Below are positions 25,447-34,461 of a DNA stretch of 64,000 nucleotides, piece after piece. The stretch spans positions 1-64,000 of the forward strand of contig VGFQ01000011.1 of the NCBI GenBank assembly GCA_016868815.1, in the 5' to 3' direction. Below the pieces are notes generated by a model. It saw nothing but the letters and a program-made list of their open reading frames with translations. It searched no databases and was not told the origin of the DNA. Made by a program: the position numbers and the translations under genes. Origin of the DNA: Bacteroidota bacterium. GTDB lineage: Bacteria; Bacteroidota; Bacteroidia; Chitinophagales; Chitinophagaceae. Every line of letters starts with the position of its first letter. Position 1 is the stretch's first letter.

Positions 25447-26637
25447 TCACCGGAGTTTTGACAGCGCCCGGGTGATGCGCTCCAGGGCTGCCTCTATCTT
25501 ACCCATGCTGTTGGCGAAAGAAAGCCGGATGCAGTCGGGCTCGCCAAAAGCACGTCCCGTGACGGTGGAGACGTGGGCATTGTTTAGCAGATACATACAC
25601 AGGTCGTCGGCATCCCGGATTTCATTGACCCCGTCGGAGGTACCAAAGAAATGCTTGACGACCGGGAAGACATAGAAAGCACCATCGGGTGCGGCCACCT
25701 GTACGCCTGGGATGGCGTGGAGCAACTCAAGGATGCGGGCCCGCCGGCGACCAAACTCCTTGTTCATATCATAGGTTGGTGTCATGTCGCCCGTCAGGGC
25801 CGTGATAGCACCGCGTTGTGTCACTGCATTGGTGCCCGACGTGAACTGCCCCTGCAACTTCTCGCAGGCCTTCACGATGGCCGGATGGGCAGCAATCCAT
25901 CCCAGTCGGTAGCCAGTCATGGCATATCCTTTGGAGAGGCCGTTGAGGATAATCACCCGGTCGCGAAGGTCTTCAAACCGTGCGATGCTCCCATGCTGCC
26001 CGACGAAATGGATGTATTCATAAATCTCGTCGGAGAGGATGAACATCTGCGGATGCCGCCGGAAGACAGCGGCCAGGGCCTCCAGCTCTACCGCAGTGTA
26101 GACGGAACCGCTGGGGTTGCAGGGAGAAGAGAACATGAAGAGGCGGGTGGCAGGTGTGATGGCTGCCTCGAGCTGCTCCGGCGAGACCTTATAACCACTC
26201 TCCACTGAAGTACGCACCAGCACCACATTGCCTTCGCAGAGCTTGACGATTTCTGAATAGGTAACCCAGTATGGAGTGGGGATGACCACTTCATCGCCTT
26301 TGTCGACCACCGCCATCACCACATTCGCAAGACTCTGCTTGGCACCGGCAGAGACAAGAATATGCTCAGGCTTGTAGTCAAGGCCATTGTCGCGCTTCAA
26401 CTTATGGCAGACGGCCTCGCGGAGCTCGGGATAGCCCGCCACTGGCGGGTAGTGACTCCAGTTCTCATCGACTGCACGCTTGAGGGATTCTTTGATATGG
26501 GTGGGCGTGTCAAAATCGGGTTCGCCCAGGGAGAGATCGATGACATCCACCCCCTGAGCTCGCAGTTCGCGGCCAAGCTTGGCCATCTTAAGGGTTTCTG
26601 GCTCATTGAAAAGGTCGAGACGGGAGGAGAGTTGCAT
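25447..26637 (-). CDS. Class I/II PLP-dependent aminotransferase (aspartate aminotransferase-like)
   Basis: A 396-residue pyridoxal-phosphate enzyme. Marks are LSLGEPDFDTPTHI, GYPELREAVCHKLKRDNGL, the aromatic/PLP segment TPYWVTYSEIVKL, SSPCNPSG, LSDEIYEYI and the Schiff-base lysine in LNGLSKGYAMTGYRLGW. Overall it resembles the AspC (Ib) aspartate/prephenate aminotransferases; exact substrates are not proven by sequence. I chose the ATG at 26637 (MQLSSRLDLFNEPETLKMAK); the ORF-track start at 26724 would add 29 residues across the palindrome. It ends seven bases before the ceramidase gene begins, so the two are probably cotranscribed. Confidence 0.93.
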   Translation of the reverse strand: MQLSSRLDLFNEPETLKMAKLGRELRAQGVDVIDLSLGEPDFDTPTHIKESLKRAVDENWSHYPPVAGYPELREAVCHKLKRDNGLDYKPEHILVSAGAKQSLANVVMAVVDKGDEVVIPTPYWVTYSEIVKLCEGNVVLVRTSVESGYKVSPEQLEAAITPATRLFMFSSPCNPSGSVYTAVELEALAAVFRRHPQMFILSDEIYEYIHFVGQHGSIARFEDLRDRVIILNGLSKGYAMTGYRLGWIAAHPAIVKACEKLQGQFTSGTNAVTQRGAITALTGDMTPTYDMNKEFGRRRARILELLHAIPGVQVAAPDGAFYVFPVVKHFFGTSDGVNEIRDADDLCMYLLNNAHVSTVTGRAFGEPDCIRLSFANSMGKIEAALERITRALSKLR

Positions 26638-26644
26638 ATAGAAA

Positions 26645-26663
26645 TTCGTATTTGGTATACGAA
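26645..26663. promoter_or_regulatory. Perfect inverted repeat just upstream of the aminotransferase start
   Basis: TTCGTAT-TTGGT-ATACGAA: seven-base arms with a five-base centre, ending eight bases before the ATG on the minus strand. On that strand a TATTTTCG sequence overlaps its distal arm and could be a -7 element. It could be an operator or a 5' RNA hairpin. Confidence 0.35.
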
Positions 26664-26817
26664 AATACAGAGAAACCCTCATGACAGAGCCGAAGGGTAA
26701 GCGCCTTCGCCCAGATGCATGCAAGATGTAGAAAGGAGCGAAAAAGGAGGTTTCTGGTCACGCGGGAAGGTCCAAAACCCTGCCTGCCAGAGGCATGCAG
26801 TTACTTGCTAAAAAACA

Positions 26818-26825
26818 TATCTTTG
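26818..26825 (+). promoter_or_regulatory. -7 element TATCTTTG of secDF
   Basis: A perfect TAnnTTTG match 65 bases before the secDF ATG at 26891, predicting a leader of roughly 60 bases. It lies downstream of the ORF-track start at 26795, which argues against that start. Confidence 0.5.
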
Positions 26826-26890
26826 CCCGCTCCGACGGAGACCGAGGCCTGCCTCGCCTCAGGGTATTCCACGAATCAACAAGCCATCTT

Positions 26891-29800
26891 ATGCAATTTA
26901 AAGGACTGATCCGCTTTTTCGCCATCGCTTTGATCCTGATATCGGTATTCCAGCTCCATTTCACTTGGGTGGTCAGAAACCATGAGTCCAAGATGGAGAA
27001 CAAAGCCCGCGCCTATACCAACGCTGCCTACGCCGGAGCTGATACCGAGCAGAAGGAGGCAGAATTCAAAAAGCGCCTACGCCGGCTGCTCGACAGTACC
27101 CGGGAGACCACCGTCACATATGGCACCATGGGAGCCATCACCTATCAGAAGGCTAAAGAACAGGAGTTGAACCTGGGTCTCGACCTGCAAGGTGGCATGA
27201 GCGTGACCCTGGAAGTTGAGTTGGAAGGCCTGCTCCGCTCGCTCTCCAACAACCCCAAAGAACCTGGACTTAATAAGGCCCTGGCCACCGCCCTCTCGCG
27301 AAAGGCCAATAGCGATGCAGACTTCATCACCCTCTTTGCCGCTGCCTACCAGGAGCAGAACCCAACGGCACGACTGGCCTCCGTGTATGCTGGCAGCGGA
27401 CAGCGTACCATCAAGATCAACGACTCCGACAACGACGTCATCACAAAGCTCCGTGCTTATGCGGAAGGGGCCATCAGCAATACCTACAACGTACTGCAAA
27501 AACGGATCGACCAGTTCGGCGTAGCACAGCCAAACGTGCAGCTCGATAAGACCAAGGGCATCATCACCGTCGAACTGCCCGGCGTGAAAGACGACCCGGA
27601 GCGTGTCCGAAAATACCTGCAGGCGACGGCTAACCTCCAGTTTCTGGAAGTCTACAACATCGGCGAGCTGGATAAGCCTTTGACAGATGCGGAGCAGGCG
27701 CTGCGTGACTACTACAGCGGCGTCAAGACCGACGCTGCCGCCGACAGTGCAGCCGCAAAGCCATCCACCTCAGCCTCGACAGATACGAACCGCACCGCCA
27801 CCGTCGATGAACTGCTCGCCATAGGCACCAAGCCCAAGTCCGATACGGTGGGTAAGTCCACCGCCGCCGCACAGCAGTCGCTGTTCCGCGTCTTTCAACC
27901 GATGGCACCCCAGCAAGACGCCGACGGCCGCACACAGTTCGCCCCCAACATCGGATACATCCGGTCTTCCGACACCTCCGTCTTCAATGAATACCTTCAA
28001 ATAGAAAACGTCAAAAGCCAGCTGCCCTCTAACTTGGTGATTGCCTATGGAGTAGCCGAGAAGAGTGACAAAGGCGTGAAGAGCGACGTCCTGCCGGTCT
28101 ATGCCCTCAAATTTCCGGAGGGGGCCGAAAAGGCCCGGCTGGAAGGCGACGGCGTGCAGCAGGCTACGCAAGACTACGACGACCGGGGAAGACCTGCCAT
28201 CAAGATGCTCATGACCAAGCAGGGTGAACGCATCTGGGCCGACCTGACCACCGAAAATGTTGGGAAACCCATCGCCGTCGTGCTCGACAATATCGTATAC
28301 TCAGCACCCAACGTCATCAACCCGATCACCGGCGGAAATTCAGAAATCAGCGGAAACTTTACTGTGGAAGAGGCTCAGGACCTCGCCAACATCCTGCAGT
28401 CAGGTAAGCTGCCGGCTCCCGCCCGCATCGTCCAGGGCACAGTCGTAGGTCCCACCCTAGGCGCCGCCGCCGTGAAAGGGGGTGCGCTGTCGTTCCTCAT
28501 CTCCTTCCTTGTCATCTTCGGACTGATGCTGATCTACTACAACAGCGCCGGCTGGGTGGCAAACATCGCACTGATCTTAAACCTACTGTTCACTGTAGGC
28601 ATCCTCAGCGCCCTGGGGGCCACGCTCACAGCGCCCGGCATCGCCGGCCTTGTGCTGACCATCGGCATGGCCGTCGACACGAACGTCATTATCTTCGAAC
28701 GCATTAAAGACGAATTGCGCAAAGGTAAGAGCTACCTCCTCGCCGTGCAGGACGGCTATAAGCGCTCCCTCCCACCCGTACTCGATTCACATATCACCAC
28801 GCTCATCACGGCGCTGATCCTATTCTACTTCGGGCTCGGACCGATCCTTGGCTTCGCCACCACACAGATTCTTGGAATCCTGCTGTCTCTGTTCTGCGGC
28901 ATTCTGGTATCCCGTCTGATCAGTGACTTCTGGACCAACAAGCAGCGGCACTTCGAATACTTCTCCCGCATCAGCAGCAGCATCCTGAGCAACGCCAACT
29001 TCCGCTTCATCGAATACAGAAAACTGGCATACGCCATCTCGCTGGTGGTGTTGGCAGCTGGCGTCGGCGCCCTCTTCAACGGCTTCGACCAGGGCGTCGA
29101 ATACAAAGGTGGCCGCAGCTATACCGTTCGCTTCGACAATACGATGAAGACGGAGCAAGTCTCCTCCACCCTCAAGCAAGCCTTCGGCGAAAACCCCATT
29201 ATCAAGACCGTGGGCGACAACCGCACCCTCAACATCACGACCTCCTTCCTAATCGATGACCAGAGCAAGACGGCCGACTCTGTCGTGGAGACCCGCATGT
29301 ACGAGGCACTCAAAGGCAGGCTGCCCCCCAACACGACATATTATGAGTTCAAGCGCAACCATATCCAGAGCTCGCAGACCGTGCTGCCTTCCATCTCCGA
29401 CGACTTGAAGAAGGGAGCCGTAAAAGCCACGGTCTTCGCGCTGGTCGCCATCTTCATTTATATCTTCCTCCGGTTCCGCGACTGGCGGTATTCGATGGGT
29501 ACGATCTTCGCCTTGCTGCACGACGTGCTGGTGACGCTGGCCGTTTTCTCCTTTCTCAAGCACGCAGTGCCCTTCCCGCTGGAGATCGACCAGCATTTCA
29601 TCGCCGCCGTCCTCACGGTCATCGGCTTCTCGATGAACGACACGGTGATCGTATTCGACCGGATCCGGGAGAATGCCCACCTGATGAAAGGGGCCGACAA
29701 AGGCACCATCATCAACCGTTCCATCAACGAGACCCTCTCCCGCACCATCATGACCTCCCTCACCGTATTTCTCACCATCCTGATCCTCTTCATCTTCGGC

Positions 29801-29938
29801 GGTGAGGTCACGCGCGGCTTTGCCTTCGCGATGCTGATCGGTGTGGTCACAGGTACCTACTCTTCGATCTATGTGGCAGCGCCCGTCCTGATCGACCTGG
29901 CCCGTAAGAAGCCCCTCACCGGCATGTCTGGCCAATAA
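26891..29938 (+). CDS. secDF: Fused protein translocase subunit SecDF
   Basis: A 1015-residue inner-membrane protein joining SecD and SecF, the proton-driven accessory of SecYEG that helps pull exported proteins across. SecD part: N-terminal membrane segment, GLDLQGGMSVTLEV, YNVLQKRIDQFGVAQPNVQL, ITVELPGVKDPER-like motif, GGNSEISGNFTVEEAQDLANILQSGKLPAP and five membrane helices with VLTIGMAVDTNVIIFERIKDE. SecF part: VEYKGGRSYTVRF, GTIFALLHDVLVT, and TVIGFSMNDTVIVFDRIREN. A lineage-specific insertion rich in Ala/Ser/Thr lies in the first periplasmic domain (about residues 280-340). The start at 26891 (MQFKGLIRFFAI) is used. The gene stands alone and ends at a strong terminator. Confidence 0.97.
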   Translation: MQFKGLIRFFAIALILISVFQLHFTWVVRNHESKMENKARAYTNAAYAGADTEQKEAEFKKRLRRLLDSTRETTVTYGTMGAITYQKAKEQELNLGLDLQGGMSVTLEVELEGLLRSLSNNPKEPGLNKALATALSRKANSDADFITLFAAAYQEQNPTARLASVYAGSGQRTIKINDSDNDVITKLRAYAEGAISNTYNVLQKRIDQFGVAQPNVQLDKTKGIITVELPGVKDDPERVRKYLQATANLQFLEVYNIGELDKPLTDAEQALRDYYSGVKTDAAADSAAAKPSTSASTDTNRTATVDELLAIGTKPKSDTVGKSTAAAQQSLFRVFQPMAPQQDADGRTQFAPNIGYIRSSDTSVFNEYLQIENVKSQLPSNLVIAYGVAEKSDKGVKSDVLPVYALKFPEGAEKARLEGDGVQQATQDYDDRGRPAIKMLMTKQGERIWADLTTENVGKPIAVVLDNIVYSAPNVINPITGGNSEISGNFTVEEAQDLANILQSGKLPAPARIVQGTVVGPTLGAAAVKGGALSFLISFLVIFGLMLIYYNSAGWVANIALILNLLFTVGILSALGATLTAPGIAGLVLTIGMAVDTNVIIFERIKDELRKGKSYLLAVQDGYKRSLPPVLDSHITTLITALILFYFGLGPILGFATTQILGILLSLFCGILVSRLISDFWTNKQRHFEYFSRISSSILSNANFRFIEYRKLAYAISLVVLAAGVGALFNGFDQGVEYKGGRSYTVRFDNTMKTEQVSSTLKQAFGENPIIKTVGDNRTLNITTSFLIDDQSKTADSVVETRMYEALKGRLPPNTTYYEFKRNHIQSSQTVLPSISDDLKKGAVKATVFALVAIFIYIFLRFRDWRYSMGTIFALLHDVLVTLAVFSFLKHAVPFPLEIDQHFIAAVLTVIGFSMNDTVIVFDRIRENAHLMKGADKGTIINRSINETLSRTIMTSLTVFLTILILFIFGGEVTRGFAFAMLIGVVTGTYSSIYVAAPVLIDLARKKPLTGMSGQ

Positions 29939-29957
29939 AACCCAACCAGACCAACCT

Positions 29958-29990
29958 ACAAAAGCCCCGGAGCTATCCGGGGCTTTTGTT
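29958..29990. terminator. Bidirectional rho-independent terminator after secDF
   Basis: ACAAAAGCCCCGG-AGCTAT-CCGGGGCTTTTGT is a perfect stem-loop with an A-run on one side and a T-run on the other. It lies between secDF (plus, stop 29938) and the convergent HesB gene (minus, stop 30058), so it can serve both. Confidence 0.92.
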
Positions 29991-30057
29991 AGATATATTT
30001 CACCAATTTATTTCAACACAGGCCGTGCTCGTCTCCCGCGCGTAGGCATTGCCCAGG

Positions 30058-30411
30058 CTATACGGCGAAGGAGCTGCCACAGCCGCAGGTGGCTGACGCA
30101 TTGGGGTTGCGGAAGACAAATCCGCGGGCATCGAGCCCGGTGCCCCAGTCGACCTCCATACCATGCAGGTAGAGGGCCTGTGCAGGTTGAATGACGCAGG
30201 GGATGCCTTCGATGACATGTTCCTCATCATCGGGCAGGGGTGCCTCAAAGGAGAGGATATAACTGAGGCCCGCACAACCGCCTCCCTTGACACCAATCCG
30301 CAGACGATGGGATGGGTCGAAGCCGGGCTGCGACATGATTCGTTTCAATTCTGCCACGGTACCTGCCGTGAATTGCACGGTGGCCGTTGCTGGGATGGTG
30401 GATATATTCAT
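30058..30411 (-). CDS. HesB/IscA-family iron-sulfur cluster assembly protein
   Basis: A 117-residue A-type carrier. The three ligand cysteines are visible: one in KGGGCAGLSYILSFE and two in the C-terminal ATCGCGSSFAV. It should receive Fe-S clusters from the SUF system and hand them to target proteins. I chose the start at 30411 (MNISTIPATATVQFTAG), six codons into the ORF-track entry, where TACCTTTA ends seven bases upstream. It is divergent from the next gene and isolated from other Fe-S genes in this window. Confidence 0.93.
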   Translation of the reverse strand: MNISTIPATATVQFTAGTVAELKRIMSQPGFDPSHRLRIGVKGGGCAGLSYILSFEAPLPDDEEHVIEGIPCVIQPAQALYLHGMEVDWGTGLDARGFVFRNPNASATCGCGSSFAV

Positions 30412-30418
30412 AACCTTG

Positions 30419-30426
30419 TAAAGGTA
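30419..30426 (-). promoter_or_regulatory. Near-consensus -7 element of the HesB gene
   Basis: TACCTTTA on the minus strand differs from TAnnTTTG only in the last base and ends seven bases before the ATG at 30411. It is another candidate for a leaderless or nearly leaderless transcript. Confidence 0.35.
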
Positions 30427-30488
30427 CAACAGAAGAGGACTGTGAGGAAGTCGGGGCGCAAATACTATTTTCGCATCACCACTCGACC

Positions 30489-31025
30489 ATGTCCAGAGAA
30501 GACATCATTTTATATGCCGGCACTGCGAGTGTCGTGGCTGTCGTCGGACTCTATCTCTTCTATTGGTGCCGCGAGCGGGGAGGGCTGCCTTTCCGCAAGT
30601 CGGCCCGGCCGCCGATGGGGGAAGCCTCTGCCCCTAAAGACTTCACCCTGCTCCAGTTGCAAGCCTATGAGCGGCTGGTGCTGTTGGCGGAGCGCATTTC
30701 GCTGCCAGCTCTGTTAATGCGTATGCCCGCCGGTGATCTCGATGCGCGGCAGTATGGTGCCCTCCTCTGCGAGCAGATCCGGAACGAGGCAGACCACAAC
30801 CTGACGCAGCAGATTTATGTGTCAGACATCGCCTGGCAGTCGGTCTCTAAGCTTCGGGAGCAAAACCTCTTCACCCTGAACCAGCTACTCGGCATCCTGC
30901 CGGACAATGCTCAGGGCAAGGACCTTTGCAAAGCCATCGCAGAACTGATCAAAGCCAACCCAAATGCCTTATTGCATACGGTCGTGCTGGAAGCGCTTCG
31001 CAAGGAGGCTAAGAAATTACTCTGA
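30489..31025 (+). CDS. Conserved membrane-anchored protein (DUF7935-like), unknown function
   Basis: A 178-residue protein with one N-terminal membrane segment (about residues 8-25), a linker, and a helical cytoplasmic domain beginning LQLQAYERLVLLAERISLPALLMRMP. The block NEADHNLTQQIYVSDIAWQSVSKLREQNLF is a pattern I associate with a Bacteroidota family of unknown function. No catalytic residues are apparent. TATTTTCG lies 15 bases before the ATG and may be the -7 element. It is divergent from the HesB gene and convergent with the mutase gene. Confidence 0.75.
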   Translation: MSREDIILYAGTASVVAVVGLYLFYWCRERGGLPFRKSARPPMGEASAPKDFTLLQLQAYERLVLLAERISLPALLMRMPAGDLDARQYGALLCEQIRNEADHNLTQQIYVSDIAWQSVSKLREQNLFTLNQLLGILPDNAQGKDLCKAIAELIKANPNALLHTVVLEALRKEAKKLL

Positions 31026-31069
31026 TACATGTGTTAGCTACAGGCACCGGCGCCGCCCGTAGCCTGCTC

Positions 31070-32626
31070 CTACCCTTGCTCTCCATAGACAGCCCTTAAG
31101 ATATCAGATATCTCCCCCAGTGTACAGCTATTCTCTACTGCTTCGATGACAGTAGGGATGAGGTTGGCTGTGCCGGACGCGGCTTCCTGAAGGGATTGCA
31201 GGCAGGCGGCCACCTTAGCCGCATCGCGCTCCTGTCGGAGAGTTGCCAGTCGTGCAGCCTGCATGGCACGGATTGCATCATCGATATGCATTCCGGGGAT
31301 GCGGGGCTCATCGTCCAGGCGGTATCGGTTGACGCCAACGATGATGCTTTGGCCACTTTCGACCGCTCGCTGAGCCTCGTAAGCGCTCCGCGCGATCTGG
31401 TCCTGTACGAACCCCTGCTCGACGGCGGCTACCGCCCCGCCCATGGCATCGATCTGGGTGATGAGGGCTGACGCACGGGAGGCCATCTCATCGGTAAGGG
31501 ATTCCACATAGTAGGAGCCTGCCAAGGGGTCGACGGTGTCGGGCACGCCGCTCTCATGTGCGATGATCTGCTGCGTGCGGAGGGCAATGCGGGCGGCTTC
31601 TTCCGTCGGCAGGCTCAGTGCCTCATCATAACCGTTGGTGTGCAGCGACTGTGTGCCACCCAGGACAGCCGACAGCGCCTGCAGCGTCACGCGGGCGATG
31701 TTGTTGAGCGGCTGCTGTGCGGTGAGGGTGCTGCCACCCGTCTGGCCATGGAACCGCATCATGAGGGCCCGTGGGTCTGTGGCCCCCAGGTCGCGCATGA
31801 TGCCTGCCCATAGACGGCGGGCCGCCCGGAACTTGGCGACCTCTTCGAAGAGATGGTTATGCGCATTGAAGAAAAAGGAAAGGCGCCGGCCGAAGACGTT
31901 GATATCGAGCCCCTTTTCCAGGGCTGCCTGCACATAGGCTTTGCCATTGGCGAGGGTGAAGGCCAGCTCCTGGACAGCAGTACTGCCGGCCTCCCGGATA
32001 TGGTAGCCAGAGATTGAGATGGTGTTCCATTTGGGAAGCTCCCGGCTGCACCATTCGAAGACATCAGTGATGATGCGCATCGAAGGGCGAGGGGGATAGA
32101 TATAGGTGCCGCGGGCGGCGTATTCTTTGAGGATGTCGTTCTGGATGGTCCCGGATACCTTTGCCAGGTCGGCCCCTTGCTGCTTCGCCAGCGCGACATA
32201 GAGTGCCAGCAAGATATGGGCGGTCGCGTTGATGGTCATCGACGTGGTGACTTTCTCCAGGGAGATGCCGTCGAAGAGCCGTTGCATGTCTTGCAGGCTG
32301 TCGATGGCTACTCCGACTTTGCCTACTTCCCCTTCAGCGAGCGGGTGGTCGCTGTCATATCCTATTTGTGTCGGCAAATCAAAGGCCACACTAAGCCCCA
32401 TGACGCCTTGGGAGAGGAGGTAGTGGTAGCGTCGGTTGCTCTCTTCCGCAGTAGAGAAGCCGGCATATTGCCGCATGGTCCAAAGGCGCCCACGGTACAT
32501 GTCGGCCTGCACGCCACGGGTGAAGGGGAATGCACCCGGCCGCTCGTCGGGGGTGGCTGCCACATCTTCCCTAAAGTAACAGGGCTTTACCTCGATGCCG
32601 GAAGGCGTGGTATGCTTGGTGTCCAT
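31070..32626 (-). CDS. Methylmalonyl-CoA mutase family subunit without B12 domain
   Basis: A 518-residue TIM-barrel catalytic subunit. It starts [11 protein letters not shown]..., contains [68 protein letters not shown] and [14 protein letters not shown]. The tyrosine in RQYAGFST corresponds to the one that recognises the methylmalonyl carboxylate (Tyr89 of the Propionibacterium enzyme); isobutyryl-CoA mutases have Phe there. It lacks the C-terminal cobalamin-binding domain with DxHxxG, so it must pair with a separate small subunit, not present in this window. The likely reaction is succinyl-CoA/(R)-methylmalonyl-CoA interconversion. The ATG at 32626 is preferred over 32668. Confidence 0.88.
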   Translation of the reverse strand: MDTKHTTPSGIEVKPCYFREDVAATPDERPGAFPFTRGVQADMYRGRLWTMRQYAGFSTAEESNRRYHYLLSQGVMGLSVAFDLPTQIGYDSDHPLAEGEVGKVGVAIDSLQDMQRLFDGISLEKVTTSMTINATAHILLALYVALAKQQGADLAKVSGTIQNDILKEYAARGTYIYPPRPSMRIITDVFEWCSRELPKWNTISISGYHIREAGSTAVQELAFTLANGKAYVQAALEKGLDINVFGRRLSFFFNAHNHLFEEVAKFRAARRLWAGIMRDLGATDPRALMMRFHGQTGGSTLTAQQPLNNIARVTLQALSAVLGGTQSLHTNGYDEALSLPTEEAARIALRTQQIIAHESGVPDTVDPLAGSYYVESLTDEMASRASALITQIDAMGGAVAAVEQGFVQDQIARSAYEAQRAVESGQSIIVGVNRYRLDDEPRIPGMHIDDAIRAMQAARLATLRQERDAAKVAACLQSLQEAASGTANLIPTVIEAVENSCTLGEISDILRAVYGEQG

Positions 32627-32685
32627 GAGCGAGGTTTGGGACGTAAAAGTAAGTCGTTTTCCGGCCATCTGCCCCCTCCCGCGGC

Positions 32686-32946
32686 CTAGGCGCCTTGGCT
32701 AAGGAACCGATAGAAGGCATGCCGATGGGCATTCACCTGCCGTTCGATGTCGAAGTAGCGCTCCCTCAACGAGGCATGGCCGTTGTCAGCAGATGTACCC
32801 CATCTGCCATCATTGACCGTTTCGGCATGCCGGAAGCGGGAGGCATGTTTCCGGATGGCATAGTGTAGTTCTTCGATGTAGTTGCGTTGAAGGATGCACT
32901 GATTTTGGAAATATTTGATGTCGGCTGCATGGCTCTGTGGCCCCAT
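32686..32946 (-). CDS. Small helical protein, probably 5'-truncated, unknown function
   Basis: The first ATG gives 86 residues, but the frame is open and looks coding up to a stop at 33115: ...HARWLEFYREEIGILEKRLQKRC precedes the methionine without a break. The whole reads as a coiled-coil, charged cytoplasmic protein ([28 protein letters not shown], then [23 protein letters not shown]) and I believe it belongs to a small uncharacterised Bacteroidota family whose members start upstream of the WLEFY block. No ATG, GTG or TTG exists in the extra part (only CTG), so the original start may have been lost when the adjacent ATPase remnant formed. Confidence 0.5.
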   Translation of the reverse strand: MGPQSHAADIKYFQNQCILQRNYIEELHYAIRKHASRFRHAETVNDGRWGTSADNGHASLRERYFDIERQVNAHRHAFYRFLSQGA

Positions 32947-33097
32947 TGGAGGGCAGCGCTTCTGGAGCCTCTTCTCGAGGATGCCAATCTCTTCGCGGTA
33001 AAATTCAAGCCATCGGGCATGGGCGGCTGACAGCGCGGTGATGGAAGTTCTTTTAAACGAATATCGATGTGTCTCAAATCTACCTTCAGCGCTGTTT

Positions 33098-33303
33098 TCA
33101 GCCGATGACAGCCGTCAGCACCCAGACCATGAAATTTGACCACTGACGCAGGCAGATCTTCCAGGGAGGGCCCGGCGCTTCCCAGTTATAACGTTGGGGC
33201 CGGCCTGCGAGAGCCGGTCCCGCACTTCTGCTACTGAGAGCCTATTGGCCATACCCCCTGCTGATAGCAGGGCTTGCCGTGGGTCAAGGCGGTGCCATTT
33301 CAT
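33098..33303 (-). pseudogene. Remnant of a cation-transporting P-type ATPase (N-terminus)
   Basis: The first frame reads MKWHRLDPRQALLSAGG then NRLSVAEVRDRLSQAGPN, the classical Cation_ATPase_N domain (W..L...ALL......GLS..EV..RL...GPN). After KRRA this frame loses similarity and stops at 33115. The neighbouring frame then continues the expected protein with WKICLRQWSNFMVWVL, the start of the first membrane helix, and stops at 33098. So there is a frameshift plus loss of everything after about residue 80 of a roughly 900-residue pump. No further ATPase sequence is found in the window. Confidence 0.6.
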
Positions 33304-33367
33304 GACGTGAAGCTAGGGATAGCTGTCTGTCGGCTTGCCGCTGCAAAAGATAATTCACAGCATGCCC

Positions 33368-34393
33368 TCATCTTTTAAAGGGTTGTAAAAAAGATATCAG
33401 CCCTTTCATGTAAACGGCCTGGTCGTCCCACATGCACATATGCCCACCATTCGGACAAAGCAGGAAGCGTCCGTTCCGAACCTCCTTCGACATCCATTCC
33501 ATATGAGCGGGGTCCATCGTGTCGTGCGTCGCGCCGATGATCAAGGTGGGAACGGTGAGGGTCTTAAGATCGGACTTCCGATCCCAACGGGTGAGTTTTC
33601 CCGCGATGCCGAACTCGCTAGGCCCCTGCATGGTGATGTATAGAGACTGGTTCATCTTCGCGAATGACCGGTTGACGGGCTCTGGCCATGCCTCCAGCGG
33701 CATCCGCAGGATATGTTTCGCATAGAAGTTGGGCATGAGCAACTGCATATACTTGGGATTCGAGAAATCTTCGGCTGCCTCGATGCGGCGGATCGTATCG
33801 AGTATGGCCGGGTCCATCTGTCGGGCCAGCACTTCGTCGGCATAACGGCCGTAATCGGGACAGCTCGACATCATGTTGGAGATGACGAGCCCCTTGAGGT
33901 GGCGCTGGTATTTCAGGGCGTACTCCATGGCGAGGATGCCGCCCCAGGAGTGGCCGAGGAGGAAGAAGTTGGAACTGTCGAGGCCCAGTGCGGTCCGAAC
34001 CTGTTCAACCTCTTCCACGTAACGGGGGAGGTCCCAGAGGGAAGTGTCGCCAGGGTTATCGGAATGGCCACAGCCGAGCTGGTCGTAGTAGATGAACTCG
34101 ATGCCCTCGGCGGGCAGGAAGCTCTCGAAGCATTCGAAATATTCATGCGTGGCGCCGGGGCCTCCGTTCAGGAGCAGCAGCTTCACCTTGGGATGGTTGC
34201 CGAAGCGCTTGGTCCATACGCGGAATGCCCCTTTGGGCGTTTCTATGGGAATCAGCTGAACACCGCCCGACAGGGGCGGACTGGCGACAGGCTTGAAGTA
34301 GGTGGCAAGGGTTGGCTTGCCAGCATCGCTACCAGGGCGGCAGGAGGCCATCGCCAGGATGGTAATCAAGAAAAGAGCAGGTTTTGGGCCCAT
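33368..34393 (-). CDS. Proline iminopeptidase-family alpha/beta hydrolase lipoprotein
   Basis: A 341-residue lipoprotein (lipobox ILAMASC) with an alpha/beta-hydrolase fold. It has the oxyanion motif NGGPGATHEYFE, YYDQLGCGHSDNP, the nucleophile elbow GHSWGG, the acid in IGATHDTMDP and the histidine in PNGGHMCMW. This set fits prolyl iminopeptidase/amidase enzymes (peptidase family S33) that cleave N-terminal proline from peptides or act on small amides. The start at 34393 puts the signal peptide first; the track start at 34537 overlaps the GT4 gene. It is 70 bases downstream of the GT4 gene on the same strand, but nothing ties it to polysaccharide synthesis. Confidence 0.87.
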   Translation of the reverse strand: MGPKPALFLITILAMASCRPGSDAGKPTLATYFKPVASPPLSGGVQLIPIETPKGAFRVWTKRFGNHPKVKLLLLNGGPGATHEYFECFESFLPAEGIEFIYYDQLGCGHSDNPGDTSLWDLPRYVEEVEQVRTALGLDSSNFFLLGHSWGGILAMEYALKYQRHLKGLVISNMMSSCPDYGRYADEVLARQMDPAILDTIRRIEAAEDFSNPKYMQLLMPNFYAKHILRMPLEAWPEPVNRSFAKMNQSLYITMQGPSEFGIAGKLTRWDRKSDLKTLTVPTLIIGATHDTMDPAHMEWMSKEVRNGRFLLCPNGGHMCMWDDQAVYMKGLISFLQPFKR

Positions 34394-34461
34394 ACTACGT
34401 AGTTTGATGAAAGTTACGAAAAGGCAGCCACCGCGTGACAGCGAGGTAGTGGCCACGGCGC

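Noticed and set aside
26795-26890. N-terminal 32-codon extension of SecDF
   Set aside because: A perfect -7 element lies inside it, and SecDF proteins begin at the MQFKGLIRFF-like membrane segment.
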